Part shown: positions 22,455-34,336 of the stretch, piece by piece
Position numbering within the stretch: the stretch's first letter is position 1
Layout of the letters: the number at the start of each line of letters is the position of its first letter
Assembly: GCA_021234155.1 (NCBI GenBank)
Contig: JAJEKV010000031.1
Span: 13,945,748-14,009,747 of the forward strand
Length of the DNA: 64,000 nt
From: Isoetes taiwanensis
Lineage: Eukaryota > Streptophyta > Lycopodiopsida > Isoetales > Isoetaceae
Reading direction: 5' to 3'
Translations under genes and position numbers: made by a program
The notes under the pieces: generated by a model
What the model was told of the DNA's origin: nothing
Seen by the model: only the letters and a program-made list of their open reading frames with translations
Databases searched by the model: none

Positions 22455-24020
22455 GCATATTTATACGCATATTTAAGTATAAATACATGACACGTCACTA
22501 TGAATAATTAATGGCACATTAATTATTCATAAGCTAAGGTTAGCTATGTTAATAATTAAATTATAATGGTGGAAACCTAACCCAAAACCCTAATTCGAAT
22601 TTAGGGCTTATCCTAATATTAAAAAGGGCTAAAATACCAAATTAGTTAATTAATGACATGCCACTTGGCCCAAATCGATTGGGCAAGGCAGGGTTTCCAT
22701 TTTGGACACCCAAATTAGGGCTTTTGTGCCCCAATTCGAATTAGAAGCAATTGGAGATGGGGGAGGAGGAGCAGCAGCCAGGGCACCCTTCCAGAAATCA
22801 AGATGGAGCCATCCCAAGCCCGATTAAAGTTAGTCCTAGCTTAGTTGTGTTATATCTGTAGGGTAGCCCTGTGGGCACTTGTTGTGTGTATTTCTTACGT
22901 TTCTCTATGTTCTCTATGCTTTATTGTAGGAACTAACCCTTGATTGCAAAGGTGAGTTCTCCTTATCTCTGATTCTGTACTTGCTCTTAAATGATGGATT
23001 GATAGTTCTTTGCATAGTATCTCTTGAAATGGGGAATTAAGGGGGTTGAGACCTCTGAGCCATGTTTATTAGTATGCTCCTAGGTAGATCCCTGTATTTC
23101 CCATTATATGCGGCCTGTGCACAAGAGACCACCGAGTCGTGGATGCTATGGAATTGCTTAGCACCGTATAAGGGACGAGTGGTGAAGTGGGGGTGGGGTC
23201 TTGCACCTAACATAAAAAGGCCCCGAGACTCCTACAAAGGGCTAGGCATTATAGCCGGTCACGTAGAGGACCGAGTATGGGTCCGACACTCCCCACGGGT
23301 GTAGAGGTGTGATCCAGATGGAGCATCTTGCACTTTGAGTAGATTTAGGGTGAGTAAGTCGGGTACGGATGCGGGGGTCGCTGATGCGGCACGATTCTCT
23401 AGCTCACCCATGGAACCACTGTGATCCCGGAAGGGGACACTTCCCCGACCTGCCTCACCTGGACGGGCTTCATGAACCCCGGAGTAGGCTCGAAGGGTGA
23501 TACCTTGAGTCTCGCGTATCCGTAAGGCTATAGTGACGCCATAGCATGATTGGACTCATCCGAAAGTGTGCACAGAGGGGCGGATGGAGTGGACAACCCT
23601 AGCCGATGTTCTATGCCGATAACGCCATGCCAAGATTCTTGCTGGCGATCTCTTGAGACCTAGCCCGTCGGTCGATCCTCACCGGGAGTCTGAGCCGGGT
23701 AGAACTTGGGGTTTGGGGTGTTTTCCTTAGGATTAGATGCATATTCTTTGCCGTTAGTACTTGGATGGATGTGCCACCCTTCGTGGTGGTTATTTATATA
23801 TGATTTATGCTGTGTGCTAACATGTATTCACGCTTCCGCGACATAGGAGTCCCATTGAAGGCGTGGGCCGAATGACCCCTCTGTGTCCTTCACTCGAGCA
23901 TCTTTCTATAGATGGCCCGAGTTAGGCGGGAGGGCCCCGCTAAATGGCGAGTTGGTTGCCATGGGGGGGAAGTCCCGTATGTATCGCCCGGATATCCTAT
24001 ATATTCGTGGGGCGTCCGCA
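22455..24020 (+). repeat. G1 5' LTR, missing its first bases
   Basis: It begins at CATATTTATACG, position 12 of the complete LTR, directly fused to CACTA sequence ending TGGCTAACG. The end is degraded to CGTCCGCA in place of CGTCACA. Compared with 18030-19618 it is identical over long AT-rich parts but differs at many CAG/CTG-containing sites. Confidence 0.8.
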
Positions 24021-24021
24021 A

Positions 24022-24033
24022 AGGTATCGAGCC
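24022..24033 (+). promoter_or_regulatory. G1 primer-binding site (tRNA-Met type)
   Basis: AGGTATCGAGCC, followed by ATGATTT, immediately after the 5' LTR. It resembles the TGGTATCAGAGCC site complementary to initiator tRNA-Met that primes many plant LTR elements. G2 has TGGTATCGAGCC at the matching place. Confidence 0.65.
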
Positions 24034-24474
24034 ATGATTTTGGTTGACCGGAATCATAGCACTGATCGAACCCTAACTCGTTAGTTCGGTAGTTAGGTGG
24101 AAGTTTAAGCTAGTGTGATTGTTTAGCTCGTTGATGTTTGGGTTTGTGCTAGGTTGATGTAGTAGATTGTAAGTTTTAAGAGGTTTAGGGCAACTGGAGG
24201 ACCCAAGTTTGGAGGGGCTATAACTGTTTGTAGGTAGTTTAGATGAAGGCGAAAGCGGTTCTAATGGATTGGGCATACCCAAATACCCTAGGAGGGTCAT
24301 TAACAGGTGGAAAGGAGTCAAGGAGGGGCCCGAAAGTCAACTCGGGCACCGCTTGCTTTTTATCGACTTACAGTCGTGGTAGAAACACGTATAATGCCAT
24401 TGGCGCCCGACCATATAAAACGCGTAATTCTGCCGTATAAAAATTTTAGTATTTTCTTGATATACATATTTTTT

Positions 24475-24547
24475 TGGCGCCTCGACCCAGATTTGAACCC
24501 ATGACCTCTCAACTCCAAGCCTAGGTGGTTACCACCACACCAAGCGC
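24475..24547 (-). repeat. tRNA-like SINE head 1 inside G1
   Basis: On the minus strand, TGGTGTGGTGGTAACCAC resembles a polymerase III A box region. It is followed about 30 bp later by GGTTCAAATCT, a B box. After CGCC an A-rich run follows. This fits the head of a tRNA-derived SINE. No mature tRNA cloverleaf is evident. Confidence 0.45.
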
Positions 24548-24572
24548 TCTCTTGAATATAATATATACATTT

Positions 24573-24735
24573 CACATATTTCTTATACATCTGTGAATAG
24601 CAACTTTTATATAAAAGTGTACTACACATATTTCTTATACATCTGTGAATAGCAACTTTTATATAAAAGTGTACTACGCAAGACTTGAACCCTTGACCTC
24701 CCAGCACACGGCCAAACCCTTTACCAACACGGTAA
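24573..24735 (-). repeat. tRNA-like SINE head 2 with a 52-bp tandem duplication
   Basis: On the minus strand, a B-box-like GGTTCAAGTCT lies at 24691-24681, preceded by TTGGTAAAGGGTTTGGCCG. It is followed by two tandem 52-bp units (24573-24624 and 24625-24676) containing ACTTTTATATAAAAGT. Together with head 1 in the same orientation it looks like a dimeric SINE. Confidence 0.42.
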
Positions 24736-26470
24736 GCTTTCTTTTAGTGATAACACTAGTCTCGTTTCATACTTAACCAATAGTATCCCTGGGTCTCTAG
24801 AAAGACTCCTGTCTACCATCACTCTTCTCTAAACCAACGCTGTGGTGGCAACAACTCCGCCGGACTTGTGCAACCATGGTGAGCTAGAAATCACTTAGGA
24901 GTTATTATCATCATTAGGGAATGTCTCCGCAACCATATCGACATAATGCTCACGCGGAGCGATGGAAGGAAATTCCTGAGTAAGATAGAAACTTCCAAGT
25001 TGGATTCTAATCCACCACTCACCGATATATTCTTTAGGCGATGATAATAATGTCCAGATTATCGAATGCTCCTAGACCTATAGCTTTAAATATTTTTCCT
25101 TTGGTAAATGCCTTGATAACAAAATTTCTTCGAGCCTTGCCATGATTCAATCTATACTACATCCATATGCTTTATACTAGACCTTATTCAATGTTATATA
25201 TTAAGGGTTAAGAAATATCTTATAGACATAATTACAATTAACGTTGTTTCTCTCTAGTGTCTACGCCTTGACTCGTTTCATTTCCTAGAGAAAGGATCTT
25301 TCTTCGCCCAACCAACTAGGGACTGCCATGCAGCACCCCTCTAGACCATGGGTTTGGATCCCTTTGATCCTACCACCCTTCAATACTTCTTCTCAATGGT
25401 CGTGTTCTTCTTATGGACCACTTCCCCAGATCAAGATACATACTCTGTAACATGTAGTAAGTGCTTGTGTTAGAACCCCCACAACAATGTCAGCACTTTA
25501 TTCTAAATAATCCCGGGTACAAACTCTAGTATTATTTTGTGCCAAACTTCACCGCCTATATGGCTGTGATTAATTATTCATGGCGCCACGATCTGCCGAT
25601 TGATTGACAGCCTACCCTCTTTTGGGGTTCTTCCACCGTAAGGGTCAAGTGGCATCCAACCATTGTTGACTAGTCACCTCCTTCTAGGGTATCTAGATAT
25701 GGTTGGGGCAAAGTATTTCCAACCATTCCTTTAGTGCCCAAATGGCATTAAGTTCCACAAATGAACTTACATCTTCCAAGGGGTTATGTGAATATCCCAA
25801 AGGACAAAGTTCACCCAAAGACCCCCTCAAGATAGGCCTCCTCTATTCAGAGATCTTGTGTTCAAGTCTCTGGGGGTCCGTCATATGTCCTCATGAACGC
25901 TGCCAATGTGGCATAACGTATAAATGCTATCTATCTATCTATCTATTTATTAAAAATGTCCTTGGTGAATTCAATTCACCATCTTGTCTTAGGACATGGA
26001 AGTCTTCTTCCCTACGCCATGCACCAAATCTTTAAAGAGTTTTTCAGCTCTTGCTGCCTTTCAAGCCGCAAATCTACCTTTGTATATTAGCAATGACCAC
26101 CCTTCATGTTAGGTAATAACCTTCCTATCCAAGTCGCTAGATATCATCAATAAGGGTCCTTTATTCCTCCTCTTCTTCTCGATTTTCAGTATTCCGATCC
26201 TTACGCCTGCCACAGCATACACCCTTCACCTTTGGTTGTGACCTTCAATCAGTAGAGTCAACCAATCCATTTACTCCTTTCTGTATTCGTTAACCGTCTT
26301 ATGGCTTCTAAGCCGCTATCATATGCCCCCTATGCTGTTAACCCACCTACCATTGGGGGTCATGCTTCAATGTTGTCCTACATTCTAGAAATGTTAGTCA
26401 TTACATTTCTCTGTCATGACGTCACGCTGCTGTTGTGGCATTTCAAATGACGTGGCATCCGCTTTAAGCC
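24736..26470 (+). other. G1 internal filler, left part, no gene recognised
   Basis: About 1.7 kb without a long ORF or recognisable retrotransposon domain. It includes a (TATC)n run near 25926-25946. A phrase TTTCCAACCATTCCTTTAGTGCC near 25710 has a near-copy (TTTCAACCATTCCTTTAGTGCC) at about 40316 on the other side of G2, so the filler may contain internal repeats. Confidence 0.5.
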
Positions 26471-26475
26471 ATAGT

Positions 26476-28071
26476 TGTGACGCTCCCTGAACATATACGA
26501 CCCTCGGACGTATACATACGGGGACTTTCCCCTCCCATGGCGACCAACTCGCCAGGAGCAGGGCCCTCCGTCTATTTCGGGCCATCTATAATATGATGCC
26601 CGAAAGAAGGACACGAAGGGGTCATTCGGCCCACGCCTTCAATGGGGCTCCTACGTCGCGGAAGCGTGAATACAAGGGTTAGCACACAGTATAAATCACG
26701 TATAAATAACCACCACGAAGGGTGGCATATCCATCCAAATACCAACGGCAAAGAATATGCATCTAAACCTAAGAAAACACCCCAAACCCATGGTTCTACC
26801 CCTGGCTCGCACTCCAAAGGAGGATCGATCCGGCGGCTAGGCCTCAAGAGATCAGCAGACAGAATCTTGACATGGCGTTGGCGGCATAGAACATTGGCTA
26901 GGGTTGTCCACTCCATCCGCCCCCCGTGCACACTTTGCGGATGGGTCAATTCACGCTTATGGCGTCGCTATAGCCTTCCGGAGACGCAGGCTCGAGGCAT
27001 CACCCTGCTGAGCCTACTCCAGGGTTCATGAAGTCCCGGTCCGATGAGGCAGGTCGGGAAGTCCCCTCCCGTAATCACAAGGCTCCATGGGCTAGCTAGA
27101 GAATACGTGCCGCATCACGAACCCCCGCATCCGTGCCCGACTTACTCGCCCTAAATCTACTCAAAGTGCAAGGTGCCCCATACGGGTCACACCTTCCCAC
27201 CTGTGGAGGACCCATACCCGCCCCCCTACGTGGACCTGGCTATCGTGTCTAGCTCGCTATAGGAGTCCTGTGAGCCTTTTATGTTCGTTGCAAGACCCCA
27301 CCTCCACTTCACCACTGTGTTCCTTGTCCGGTGCTAAGCCGCACCATAGCATCTATGACCGGTGGGCTCTTGTGCACAGCCGCATTTAACGGGATAACAT
27401 GTGGCTCTATCTAGGAGCATACTACAATAAATAGCCCCGAGGTCTCTACCCCCCCCAATTCCCCATTTCGTGAGTAACACTAGGCTAACAACCACCAATC
27501 CATCCATTACAAGCAAAAACAGAATCAAATATATAGAGAACCTACCTTTACAATCAAGGGTTAGTTCCTACGAGTAAACACAGAGAAATAGACCAACAAC
27601 CCAAACAAAAGCCCAACAGGGCGCTTATCCTAGAATTCACAACTACACTAGCCACCCACCGTATTTCCTCCCGACCCGTTGTCATTGGGGATCTCCATCC
27701 GCTTGGTCTTGGTGTTTAGCTTGTGTGAGATTCGAGGTGGTGGCTCCACTCGTCACAAGGGTGGCGCCCACCGCTCAAGGTGAGTTGTGGTGATATGGGG
27801 TGGTGATCCACCCTATTGACCCCAATTAGCATTATCATGCTAACCAATCGAGGGTGGCCACGTGAGAGCCTTCCCAAACCATAATTAGCTTAATTATGGT
27901 TTTAAATATTAGTTCCTTAATTATAGGTTATTATTGTCAATAATTAAATTAGCATAGCTAATTTAATCCCTTTAAGTGAACCACCTAGGTTCCCATACCC
28001 CATGTGGCGATGTATCCTTGGTGACGGTCAACATATTTATACTTATACCGTATAAATACTGGAACGCCACA
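26476..28071 (-). repeat. G2 3' LTR
   Basis: 1,596 bp, starting TGTGACGCTCCC and ending in a degraded CGCCACA on the plus strand. It is collinear with 37984-39598, with scattered small differences concentrated in its GC-rich half. Confidence 0.88.
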
Positions 28072-28085
28072 TTCTCCCCCTCCTT
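28072..28085 (-). promoter_or_regulatory. G2 polypurine tract
   Basis: On the minus strand AAGGAGGGGGAGAA lies directly before the 3' LTR. It is the expected primer for plus-strand DNA synthesis. G1 has AAGGTGGGGAGAA in the same place. Confidence 0.75.
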
Positions 28086-28704
28086 AAAAATAATGTTGTC
28101 CTCAAAGATTGAGGTTAGATACGATATAATAAATAACATTCTAAGGAAGGTAATTCCTTATTTCAGAGGGTAATATATTAAAGCTTTCAAGTTTACAAAT
28201 TTTAAGCAGCAAAAGTACAATTCAAATCCTTATCATAATTAAAAAGTGCAAGGACCAAAGTCCAAGATTAACAACAACAGAACATGTAGATAACATAAAG
28301 CCAAGAAATCGGGTCATCAAGAACCCCTAACATGGACAAAGTCACGCATCACTCCATGGCCCGCATTACATGGTAATATATCGGTTTATATATGGATAAA
28401 ATAATTAGGTTGTGGTTGAAGGGTCCACCCCTATAAAAAAAAAATGAAAGAAAATTTATCTAGAAGGAACCTATCATGCCTATGGTTCGCGGTTCATTGT
28501 GGCATAAGGAATGGTCGGGTTCCTATTATAGCCAAGATGAATGCGCTATGAAGTACATGCTTTACAAGCGGTTCAAGGGTCATGTCCACATTGACAAGAC
28601 ACCACGTCCTAAGGAACACAAGGGTGATCCCATCATCTGGTGAATCGTTGTTAATTACGATGCATCTACCCCCCACCGATTCTCTACGAATCAAGTCTTC
28701 AAGC

Positions 28705-29960
28705 TTACCGAGCGGGTTGATAGCATCGCTGATGGTGCGCCTTGAGATTCACAAGATGAAATCCTGGATAGTGCTTCTCAAGATCTGTTTGCATCACCCA
28801 CGTAGCATCCTCGACTGGCAAGTGTTTCCACTTGACCAAGTATTGTAACATTTGAGTCCTTCTGGTCTGTTTATAAGCTCGATCAAGAAGAGCTTCAGGC
28901 ACTATCTCTAGCTGTTCCTCCGCTCATTTCCGAGGGTTGGGGTTTCCAAAACCTCCTCCTGGATCAGGGTGTGCTGCTTTAGAAGACTCACATGAAAAAC
29001 CTTGTGGATCTTTAAGCGGGGTGGCAAGTCCAGGCGATATGCTTGCTCCCCAATACGTTCAGTGATTTTGAACGGTCCAGCCCATCTGGGTGCCAACTTC
29101 TTGCAGTTACCAATCTTAAGCTTGGCTTGTTTTACCTTAATCTTAAGCCAAACCGATTCACCCACCTGGAAGACTCGTGGTCCTCCCCGTGGCTTATCTG
29201 CTACACTCTTTTGACGACTGCGTGCAGCTAGCAAGTAACCACGTACTTCCTCGACCAAAGCTTGCATCTCCAGGAGGAGTTGTTGAGAAACCTCCACTTT
29301 CGACACGGGGTTGTGCCATGTGTCAGGAGTAAGGCATTGATAACCATAATTTATCATGAAAGGAGACATTCTGGAAGACTCCTGTTTCATACTGTTATAG
29401 GCAAACTCTACTAGATAAATATAGTCAGCCCATTGGGATTGCTTACTCCACACATAACTTCGTAGCATATCCTCTATGATACGATTGGTACGCTCTGTTT
29501 GACCATCCGTCTGAGGATGATAAGCTGTACTCATAGCAAGCTTGGTTTGTATGGTGGTGAAGAAATCTTTCCAAAATGCACTTACAAATTTGGGATCTCT
29601 GTCAGATACAATGACCCGTGGCATTCCGTGCAACCTGAAGATCTCTTTTTGCAAAAAAAAAAAAGCAAAGATTGTGCTTTTATGTCCGTGGTACGACATG
29701 GCAAGAAATGAGCCATTTTTGACAATTTGTCGAATTACCACCATTAACGATCATATCCACTTGAGAGTACGGAAGGCCCACTATAAAAATCCATGGTTAT
29801 CACTTCCCACTTAGCGCTGGGCACATCCAAAGGTTGCAATTCTCCCGAGTCCTTAATTGTTCTCGCCTTGGTCTCACGACATACTTGACACCGCTAATGT
29901 ACTGCAATGTCCTTCTTCATCGAAGGCCAAAAATAACCGAGCGGATTTTAAAGTAGGTCT
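28705..29960 (-). pseudogene. G2 integrase and chromodomain
   Basis: The H2C2 end reads CQVCRETKA near 29880. The catalytic core shows VSDRDPKFVSAFWKDFF and STAYHPQTDGQTERTNR within a 278-residue open frame (29744-28908), followed by the plant Ty3 C-terminal GPFKITERIG and HKVFHVSLLKQH. A separate frame at 28902-28705 carries a chromodomain: QYLVKWKHLPVEDATWV. Integrase inserts the cDNA, and the chromodomain guides it to marked chromatin. The integrase core is the best-preserved piece of G2. Stops and frameshifts separate it from the rest. Confidence 0.85.
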
Positions 29961-30147
29961 TCATAAAACCTAAGATGTCCAGCTATAGGGTCAGGTGCGG
30001 TCATGGAGGATTAACTTACGCACTTTGAGGTATGAGGTACACACAACTTGTCCTTGTGATACAACAAATTGCCCTCTTTCTTATATGACCCAAAGCGCCA
30101 CGTTCTTTATCCGTATGCGTGCCTCCTTATTTAGACTACTCCAAATT

Positions 30148-31608
30148 TCATAGAACTCGGGATCGGGTGGCTAAAGTTTGTTCTATCTGCTTACCAAACT
30201 CACTTGTGAGTGTCGAAATCGCATTACAATGGGTTCGGGTTACCAAGGGATGGCGTGATAATGCATCCGCAACCACATTGTGCTTTCCAGTGCTTATACA
30301 TGATCTCAAAATCATATTCTTCAAGAAATTCCATCCATCTCCTCTCGACGGAGGTTGAGATTGGGTTGGGTGGTCAAATATCGAGACTTTGATGATCTCA
30401 GGTCCAACCGAACCTTCTACCAAGGAGGTAGTGTCTCCATATTCGCAAAAGCCGAACAACAAATAAGCAATTCCTCGGTCATGGGTAGGATATCATTGCT
30501 CGTCTCATTCATCTTCTTTGAATCATAAGCAATAACCCTCCCTCCTCGCATTAGAATCCCACCAAAGGGCAATTTTGTCGGCATCCAGGGGCCACTAGTT
30601 TATCCTTATCGGATCGGGCAACGGAGAATCCGTGCTGAGGTTAAGGCATCTTTAAGCCTGAAACTTCCCCGAACCTTAGTCTTCCAAAGCTCCATCCAAT
30701 CCTTTACCTTCTCATACTTGGTCGATTTGTAAGAGGGACTGCAAATCTTTGCAAAATCCTTTACAAATTTTCGTAATATCCTGCTAGCCCCAAGAAACTT
30801 CGGACCTCCTGAGACATTTTCTCGAATAGGCCATTCCCACGGCCTCTATCTTTGCGGATCCGTAGCAATTCCCTCTCACTGAAATAATATGACCCAAGTA
30901 ATCAACCTTTGGAGTGGCAAACTTGCACTTAGAGAACTTGGCAAAAGTCGATGACGCCTTAACTTTTGTAGGGCCAATTTAAGATGTTTCTCATGCTCTT
31001 CTAGAGTCTTATCAGATGAGAATGTCACCAAAGAAAATGACGACAAAATCATCCAAGTATTGTCGGAAAACATCATTCATCAACCGCATAAACGCTATGG
31101 GGCATTAGTTAATCCGAAAGGCATAACGGTAAACTCATAATGCCCATATCTAGTGCGAAAAGCAGATTTATGGATGTCTTCCTCTTTAATTCTTATCTGA
31201 TGGTATCCGGAGCGAAGGTCAATCTTTGAAAAATATTTGGCCCCTTGCAACTGATCCATTAGATCATCTCGCTTCCTCGCAAAGCATAGCGATTTTTGAT
31301 AGTATACTTGTTGAGTTGCCGATAATCAATACACATTCTCAAGGAGCCGCCCTTTTCTTTACAAAAAGAATAGGGCGCCAAAGGGCTAAAACGCTAGGTC
31401 GAATAAAACCTAGGTTTAGCAGCTCTTGAAGTTGTTTCTTAAGCTCACAGCTCGAAGACTCATACGGTGCACGGGCCTTGCTGGGTGGGTTTAGTACCGG
31501 CTCTAAAGCTATCTCACATTCTACCCCTCTAAAAGGAGGAAGCTTCTGGATCTCGTCTGGGAAAAGATCGCTAAATTCATGGAGAATAGTGGCAATCCCC
31601 CGTGGCAA
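30148..31608 (-). pseudogene. G2 reverse transcriptase and RNase H
   Basis: The RT start reads EFSDLFPDEIQKLPPFRG and [11 protein letters not shown]. It is followed by [15 protein letters not shown]-type and [17 protein letters not shown]-type segments in shifted frames. The catalytic box reads FFGDILI where FFDDILI is expected, so one catalytic aspartate is replaced in this copy. EEHEKHLKLALQKL follows. RNase H ends with KHNVVADALSRHP near 30250. At least four frame changes are needed to read through, so it is inactive. Confidence 0.82.
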
Positions 31609-31770
31609 GGCGTTGATTACTTGGTTTTGCTTAGCATCTGACTCAATGGAAGCAAGTCTAATAACGCAGAGGAGCTTTTGCTTGCGTGATAGCTTTATCT
31701 AACTGTCGAATGGACATAGACCGCATGATAGGGTTGAACGGGTTCACCTTTTATAGTTACATCGGCTCCA

Positions 31771-32055
31771 TTAGTCACGTTGAAGGTAACTTCTCTTTCG
31801 CAGCCTATGTTGGCTTTTGCATGCCAAGAATTCCATTCCAACAATGAGGTCGATTTGCCAATATCCATTAACCTCGCACCCATAGCAACCGGTGCTACCG
31901 GCAACCGTGATCTTAAGGTTGATGCGACGACCATGAGTATGTCTAACCTTACCATCGGCTAAAGTGACAGCCCCCTGGGTCGTGACCTTAGGGTTTCCAG
32001 GTTGTAGGACCCGCCATTCTAGAGAAGCAAAATTATGTGTACTCCCCGTATCCAT
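31771..32055 (-). pseudogene. G2 aspartic protease
   Basis: An open frame of 94 residues beginning MDTGSTHNF, with the catalytic D-T/S-G triad in DTGS, then TLADGK and DLIVGMEFL. It matches the retropepsin region of plant Ty3/gypsy elements, lying between gag and RT. It would cleave the polyprotein. The frame breaks before RT. Confidence 0.82.
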
Positions 32056-32199
32056 AAGAATTACAAAAGGCTTACCGCCTACTTGGCCTATGGTGGAAAT
32101 GACAACAGCCGACTTTCAAGATTGCCAGCTTATAGCCGCAAGGATATGAGACGACCGCGAATGTACTCGGGAGCGCCCCTCGCCGCCAGTAATGTTGAC

Positions 32200-33313
32200 T
32201 CAATATCGCCCCAGCTTAAGGTCGGCCATGGCCACCGGGCACCTCAACATATGGGCAATTCTCGCATGAAGTGTCCAGCCTCATACACCAGAATATGCCT
32301 TATCCCTACGCTAAATGTTTCTCGCCCTCTTTAGGAATGGATCAGAAGAGGTTTTGAACTTCCTTACCAAAGATTGTTCTCGCTTATCGGGCAAGCAAAA
32401 GTTTACTTTCTTCTCCTCCCCGGGCGACCGTGAAGAGTTCTCGACGAGAGGGCCCCTGACTTGAGAGCAGGGTTTGTAAGGTGCGGACGGCCGCGGGTCG
32501 CGAGTAAGGAGTAGGACGCTGGATACCGATTCCTTGGTATGTCCCTCCTCGAGGCTCAATGCTTTAGCCTCGGCCAGAATCGATTTCGGTCGATGGCCTT
32601 AACCATCCGCTTGATCGATGGTGCCAAACCCTCAATATAGCCCTCCACCGCCCTTTTCTCATTCATACCCAGTACATACAGCCTTAGACGATAAACTCAT
32701 CCGTAAGCCTCAGACGGACATACTCTTCTGCTCCAACCTCGTAGAAAGTCTCGATCTGTTGGCATTTATGTGCACGGGGCACATAATGCGATTTGAAGGC
32801 CTTGGCAAACTTTCTCGAAGTTGCATCTACTCCTGCCCGGATGTTTGGCTCGCATAGCCCTTCCACCAAATAATAACAGCTCGGTAAAGGTTTGTGGTGG
32901 CAACCTTTCCTGTATCCTTCTCTCTCGTCATACCATAGGACCTGCCAACTCCTTCATTTCGTCCAGCCGTGATTCGCATTCAAGCCGCCTCTAGATTTCC
33001 CATCAAACCGGGCCAATTTCCTATTCTTCCATATACTAGTTATGGTCAGATCAACTGCCTTTGCGGTACTCTTTATCTCGGCGCTTTGCATGGCCACCGA
33101 TGATGCGGATGATTCGTGATGACACCGGGGCGGCGACTTTGAGGAGGTGGCACTGCCCTCGAGGAGCTCCGTCGGGCGTTTAGAGTGGGACCTCTTTTCG
33201 CGACGCGTACGTGGACTGGTTCGTGGTGGGGACGGGGCAGGCGGCAGTGGACTAGGGCGGCAACGGAGGTAACTCCGGTGCATCCTGCTGTACATGCCGT
33301 GGTGGGTTAGCAT
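32200..33313 (-). pseudogene. G2 gag
   Basis: An N-terminal Pro/Arg-rich segment (33313-32954) is followed by a capsid-like region: FKSHYVPRAHKCQQIETF, then RLYVLGMNEKRAVEGYIEG and AKALSLEEGHTKES (after frame changes). Near 32250 the remnant GHFMRELPIC resembles the second half of a CCHC zinc knuckle, with a cysteine lost and a stop after it. Gag packages the element RNA. Here it is broken by several frameshifts. Confidence 0.7.
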
Positions 33314-33319
33314 GCAAGA

Positions 33320-34336
33320 CGTAGGCCCGCACTTCGCCTAACCGCCTTTTTCATCAGCATCAATTCTTGTTCGGTGTTAATCGACTTGCATTTGAGGGTG
33401 GTCGCCAAGCCGCGGCGTGCGCCCCGCCTAAATTAAACATAAGATGATATAAGAACATTTACAGCGACAATAAGTGTCATACAAGGTCATTTTAAGTCGT
33501 GGTCGAGAACAAAGTGAACATGCAAAACCGACGGAAAAATTTTAATTACAAGTGAAGTAACGGTTACATCCAAGAGCTTGATAATCGACGGTAATTATGA
33601 CTTATAGTTATATAATACATACATGGACTGATACGTGCCATTTCCCTAGTCATAGTGAAGCATAGGAACACACAAAACCGGAAAATGCGGTTTAAGGGTT
33701 GGCGAGGGATACATGACGGCATAGCGCACACTTCACGCACGCACCGACGAGCTTGTAACGCGCTCCAAGCCCGATAATAACGGGTTGATAATCCCAAGTG
33801 GGGCTAATAATCGGAAGGTTGAAGAGCCTTCGCGGTCGTAGAAGATTTGCCGTAGATGATCATTAGCATCCTCAAAAGCTTCATGTGAGGTCATATTCCA
33901 ATAATCCCAAGTGCGGAAAGGGTCCATTTCAAATCATCATAAGCACGCTCTCGAAGGAGAGTAACTATTTCCATCCCCTTGTCGATCATAAGGTTGTTCC
34001 GCACCCTAAGCTCCGCTATCTCATCGCCAACTTCCCGCTCGTGATACTCACCAGATCGTTCCCCATAGTCCCTGCTCAGAGGTCCTTGTTCATCCCTCCT
34101 TATCCGAATGTTATCCTATCTTCGTACTCAGCTTTTCTTACGCAAAAGGGCGGAATGAGTATATAATACTAACATTTCGTGAGGCTTAATAACTTGTCAT
34201 GGAAGAGGCTTATTCAAAAATTGTATTGGCATTATGTATTGGACTGATACAATAAAGGGAAATCACATCACGAGTAATAACCATTTTTTTTTAAAACAAC
34301 AGAGGATTTCAAAGGCAAAATACATAAGACAATAAT
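33320..34336 (-). other. G2 interval between gag and the extra ORF
   Basis: About 1 kb with one short minus frame (33927-33733, beginning MDPFRTWDYWNMTSHEAFED) that may belong to the extra coding region or to the gag N-terminus. Nothing else is recognised. Confidence 0.35.

Noticed and set aside
24360-24707. Minus-strand open frame of 115 codons
   Set aside because: It runs through the two tRNA-like heads and the 52-bp duplication, so it is a by-product of repeat sequence.
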